From assembly GCA_016699835.1 (NCBI GenBank), contig CP064987.1:2666001-2730000 (forward strand): a DNA stretch of 64,000 nucleotides, given 5' to 3'. The notes under the pieces were generated by a model. It saw only the letters and a program-made list of their open reading frames with translations, was not told the origin of the DNA and did not search any database. The stretch is from Phycisphaerales bacterium (GTDB lineage: Bacteria; Planctomycetota; Phycisphaerae; Phycisphaerales; UBA1924). Below are positions 61,410 through 64,000 of this stretch, in pieces (position 1 is the stretch's first letter; each line of letters opens with the position of its first letter). The position numbers were made by a program, and so were the translations under genes.

Positions 61410-62747
61410 TTACGCCCGCTTGATCACCGGGAACGGATCGAAGTTGCCCTGGAGCACGTCCTTGCTGCTCGCGACGAGCCACGACTCGAGGATCGCGGCG
61501 TAGACGCTGCGGAAATCCACACCATAGATCAGATCGCCCTCGTCGAGTTTGGTGAGCGAGGGGTGATCGGCGTGGACGCCGGGCTTGACCATCTCGCCCA
61601 TGAGGAACATGGGGGCGGCGGTGCCGTGGTCCGTGCCGCCGCTGGCATTCTGGCTGACGCGGCGGCCGAACTCGGAAAAGGTCATGGTGAGGACTCGGCC
61701 GGAGTTGCCCTGCTGGCGGAGGTCTGCCTGGAAGGCCTTGAGCGCGTCGCCGAGTTGGCGCAGGTTGTTGGCGTGGCGACCCTGGGCGCCGCCCTGGCCG
61801 GCGTGGGTGTCGAAGCCGCCGAGTGTTGCGTAGTAGACGCGCGTCTTGAGTCCCGCGGCGATCATCTGCCCGATCATGCGCAACTGGCCCGCGAACTGCC
61901 CGTTGGGATACGCGACGCGCGGCGCCGAGGCGATGGCCTTGCGGATGAGGTCGCTCGAGACCTGGGCGTCGAGCGCGGTGCGCAGCAGGAAGTCGGCGTT
62001 GGTCTCCTTGCCCGCCTTGTTCTCGCTTCCGCGCAGGTTCGACTGCTCATAGGCCTTGGCGAGGTCCTTATCGACGGTCTCGCCCGACCAGCGGAACATC
62101 TCGGGGGACTCGAAACTGACGCCGGTGATCTGACGGCCTTGCATCGAGAGCGGCGCGGTGCGCCCGATGGCGATGCCGGGGGGGCTGGAGGTGGTTGTGG
62201 AAGACTTCTCGCTAGTGTTGTCCTTGTGCCCGCTCTCGCCTTTGCCGAAGCCGCAGCATTCGGAGTCGAAGTAGCGGCCCAGCCACCCCTCGCCGGTGGC
62301 GCTGATGTCGGCGGTCTGCCAGATGTCGGTGGACTTGAAGTGCGACCGGTTGGGGTTGGGATAGCCGACGCCCTGCACGACGGCGAGCGCGCCATCGTCA
62401 TAGATCTCCTTGAGGCCGGCGAGCGCGGGATGGAGCCCAATGCCGTCGGCACCGGAAAGGGCGAGCGCGTCTTTGGCTCCGACGCCGATCCCCGGGCGGG
62501 CCTTGTGGTACGCGTCCATTCCGAAGGGCACGACGGTGTTCAGCCCGTCGTTGCCGCCCGAGAGTTGGATGACGACGAGGATGTGGTCATCGGGAACGCC
62601 TGCCACGCTGGAGACGCCCAAGAGCGGTTTCGACATCGCGATGGCGCTGCGCTGCAGGAACGCGGGCACGGCCAAGGCCGCGGAGGCGAAGACCAGCCCG
62701 CTGCTGAGGAACTCCCGCCGTGTGTATGCGCTGTGCTCAATGCTCAT
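61410..62747 (-). CDS. DUF1501 family exported protein
   Basis: A 445-residue protein with a twin-arginine-like signal ('YTRREFLSSGLVFASAALA'), so it may be exported folded. Typical DUF1501 features: 'LVVIQLSGGNDGLNTVVPFG' near the start of the mature part, 'GLHPALAGLKEIYDDGALAV', 'GVGYPNPNRSHFKSTDIWQT', 'ATLGGFDTHAGQGG', 'TMTFSEFGRRVSQNASGGTD' and 'DHGTAAPMFLMGEMV'. The fold is alkaline-phosphatase/sulfatase-like, but no activity has been shown for the family that I know of. The DUF1800 gene lies just upstream on the same strand, the usual pairing. Confidence 0.9.
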   Translation of the reverse strand: MSIEHSAYTRREFLSSGLVFASAALAVPAFLQRSAIAMSKPLLGVSSVAGVPDDHILVVIQLSGGNDGLNTVVPFGMDAYHKARPGIGVGAKDALALSGADGIGLHPALAGLKEIYDDGALAVVQGVGYPNPNRSHFKSTDIWQTADISATGEGWLGRYFDSECCGFGKGESGHKDNTSEKSSTTTSSPPGIAIGRTAPLSMQGRQITGVSFESPEMFRWSGETVDKDLAKAYEQSNLRGSENKAGKETNADFLLRTALDAQVSSDLIRKAIASAPRVAYPNGQFAGQLRMIGQMIAAGLKTRVYYATLGGFDTHAGQGGAQGRHANNLRQLGDALKAFQADLRQQGNSGRVLTMTFSEFGRRVSQNASGGTDHGTAAPMFLMGEMVKPGVHADHPSLTKLDEGDLIYGVDFRSVYAAILESWLVASSKDVLQGNFDPFPVIKRA

Positions 62748-62788
62748 GATCGGTCTCCAGCCTTTGCGTACCCGTCCGACTCCATCTC

Positions 62789-62811
62789 GTGGCACAGGTG
62801 TCTCGCCTGTG
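62789..62811 (-). repeat. Intergenic palindromic repeat, copy 3 (inverted)
   Basis: Read on the minus strand it is CACAGGCGAGACACCTGTG followed by CCAC, differing from copy 1 at two positions. The inverted repeat still forms 8 pairs with one G-T. It sits in the 136-bp gap between DUF1800 and DUF1501, so it would be inside their mRNA if they are co-transcribed. Confidence 0.65.
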
Positions 62812-62883
62812 ACTTCGTATATCTACTCAGATCCGTCCGCATCTCAACTCAAATCTGTTCGTTCCACACTCGATCCTGATTCT

Positions 62884-64000
62884 CTAGCACAACTGATACT
62901 CGGGCATGGCCGTGATGAGCAGGAGCGTGCCGACGATCGCCTCGCGATCGGAGGGGTTCTTGGCCTTGCCCATGACATCCATGCACACTTCTTTGGCCGA
63001 CGATCGCACGCTACCCAGGGTCTGGCGCAGCAGGTGCTCGACGACGCGCTCGGCGTCGCGTTTGGCCGCATCGCCACCCTCGATGTCCGCAAGGAGGTGC
63101 GAGGGGTCGTACTGGGCGTCGGGCTTGCCACGCCGGTTGGTGCTCATCCCGGTGAGCGAATATGTCAGGACATTCTGTCGCACGAACATCGTGGTGGTGT
63201 TGACCCATGCGCGCCCGCCGTCCCAGCCTTTGACACTCGGCGGCATCATGAGGTTCTGGCCCATGCGGTCCATCGCGTCGAGGAGGATGTTGAGGTCGCG
63301 CACGGGCGTATTGAGCGAGCGGATGGAGCCGACGACGAGTTGGGCTGGGCTCTTGATCTGCTGCCCGAGGAAGGCCGGCGAGTAGAAGTGCTCGCTGAGG
63401 AAGAGTTTCTTGAGGACGGGCTTCACGAAGTAGTTCCGGGAGCGCAACTCGTTCGAGAGGTTGCGCAGCACGGCGCGCTGTGGAGTAGGGAGCGCCGAGT
63501 CGCCGCCGCGTTCGTCGGGGGGCACATCGGCGACGAAGAAGTTGTACAGGCGCCGGACGACGAAGGGTGCGCACGCCGGATTGGCGAGGATCGCCTCGAC
63601 GAACTCGTCGCCGTCGAGGTTGCCCTTGTGACCGAGGATCGCCTTGCTGCCGTTGTCGTGGTTGCGCTGGTCGAAGTCGAAGTCGTCGTCCTTGAAGGTG
63701 TACCCGGTGAGGGCCCGCGCGCCCTCCTTGATGTCGTCCTCGCTGTAGTTCCCGAGGCCGAGGCTGAACAACTCCATGATCTCGCGGGCGAGATTCTCGT
63801 TGGGTTTGCCCTTTCGGCTGCGGTCGTTGTTGAGATACTTGAGCATCGCCGGGTCTCGGATGAGGCCCTTGAGGAGATCGCGGAAACTCCCCATGCCGTT
63901 GGTCCGGAACATGAGGTTCTGCATGTACATGTGGAACGAGTCCTCGACGCCGCGATAACTCGTGGCGAAGTGCCCGTGCCAGAAGAGGGTGAGTTTCTCT
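62884..64000 (-). CDS. DUF1800 family protein, C-terminal part (5' end outside window)
   Basis: The frame is open to the right edge, so the N-terminus is missing; about 372 codons are present. At the edge it reads 'KLTLFWHGHFATSYRGVEDS', a hallmark of DUF1800, followed by 'FRDLLKGLIRDPAMLKYLNN', 'NENLAREIMELFSLGLGNYS', 'GARALTGYTF', 'GHKGNLDGDEFVEAILANPA' and 'PPSVKGWDGGRAWVNTTTMF'. DUF1800 and DUF1501 genes occur as pairs, abundant in Planctomycetes, and their joint function is unknown. Here DUF1800 comes first in transcription, 136 bp before DUF1501. Confidence 0.92.
   Translation of the reverse strand, partial: EKLTLFWHGHFATSYRGVEDSFHMYMQNLMFRTNGMGSFRDLLKGLIRDPAMLKYLNNDRSRKGKPNENLAREIMELFSLGLGNYSEDDIKEGARALTGYTFKDDDFDFDQRNHDNGSKAILGHKGNLDGDEFVEAILANPACAPFVVRRLYNFFVADVPPDERGGDSALPTPQRAVLRNLSNELRSRNYFVKPVLKKLFLSEHFYSPAFLGQQIKSPAQLVVGSIRSLNTPVRDLNILLDAMDRMGQNLMMPPSVKGWDGGRAWVNTTTMFVRQNVLTYSLTGMSTNRRGKPDAQYDPSHLLADIEGGDAAKRDAERVVEHLLRQTLGSVRSSAKEVCMDVMGKAKNPSDREAIVGTLLLITAMPEYQLC

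Overview
The window reads as chromosomal DNA of a high-GC Planctomycetota bacterium, most likely of the class Phycisphaerae. Four things point there. (1) There is a DUF1800/DUF1501 gene pair at the right end. (2) A 976-residue secreted protein ends in two dockerin-like calcium loops and a terminal Gly-Cys. (3) The 16S rRNA gene stands alone, with its own promoter, leader and terminator and no 23S, 5S or tRNA behind it. (4) The cell envelope is diderm (LpxB, metal-type KdsA, a TolC-like protein), yet the chromosome also carries the McsA/McsB protein-arginine kinase pair. Placement below phylum level is an inference from these features, not from a tree.

Layout. 2-10964: one rightward block of a DUF58 protein (5' end outside the window), a BatA/VWA membrane protein, a large membrane-anchored exported protein, an ABC ATPase, a double-length ABC permease and a large secreted protein; the first four genes overlap by 4 bp each. 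10939-14572: a methyltransferase opposite a GT2 plus GT-C glycosyltransferase pair that looks like a lipid-linked sugar module. 14579-21305: TlpA-type thioredoxin fusion, long-form isocitrate dehydrogenase, DinB protein, Sua5-type tRNA threonylcarbamoyl-AMP synthase and TolC-like protein. 21720-27655: SH3-like secreted protein, FIST sensor, L28, McsA, McsB and ComF. 27656-30095: the 16S rRNA unit with a boxA-bearing, hairpin-rich leader and a strong terminator. 30096-33051 (leftward): polyprenyl synthase, PTS IIA and RsmB. 33120-36841 (rightward): histidine kinase, receiver-XRE response regulator and LpxB. 36822-40804: small orphan genes and an ABC-F ATPase. 40905-49392: PanB and HtrA, then a leftward PriA-MurD-lipoprotein run, then CarA. 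49659-55790: the dockerin-like secreted protein, L21 and a TrkH/TrkA potassium uptake pair. 55804-64000: alpha/beta hydrolase, glycyl-tRNA synthetase, DUF3592 protein, L27, a membrane-anchored orphan, KdsA, DUF1501 and DUF1800 (cut by the window end).

Most of the window is housekeeping (translation, tRNA and rRNA modification, envelope and cofactor synthesis). I see no insertion sequence, prophage, CRISPR array, tRNA gene or defence island. The parts most worth a second look are the 16S leader and its A506-U525 pseudoknot pair, the Bat/ABC block, the receiver-XRE regulator, the McsB with a changed phosphoarginine-site motif, the Gly-Cys dockerin protein and a three-copy intergenic palindrome.

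Start codons were chosen by ribosome-binding-site position, overlap with the neighbour and family length. GTG starts are frequent here, and one gene appears to use TTG.
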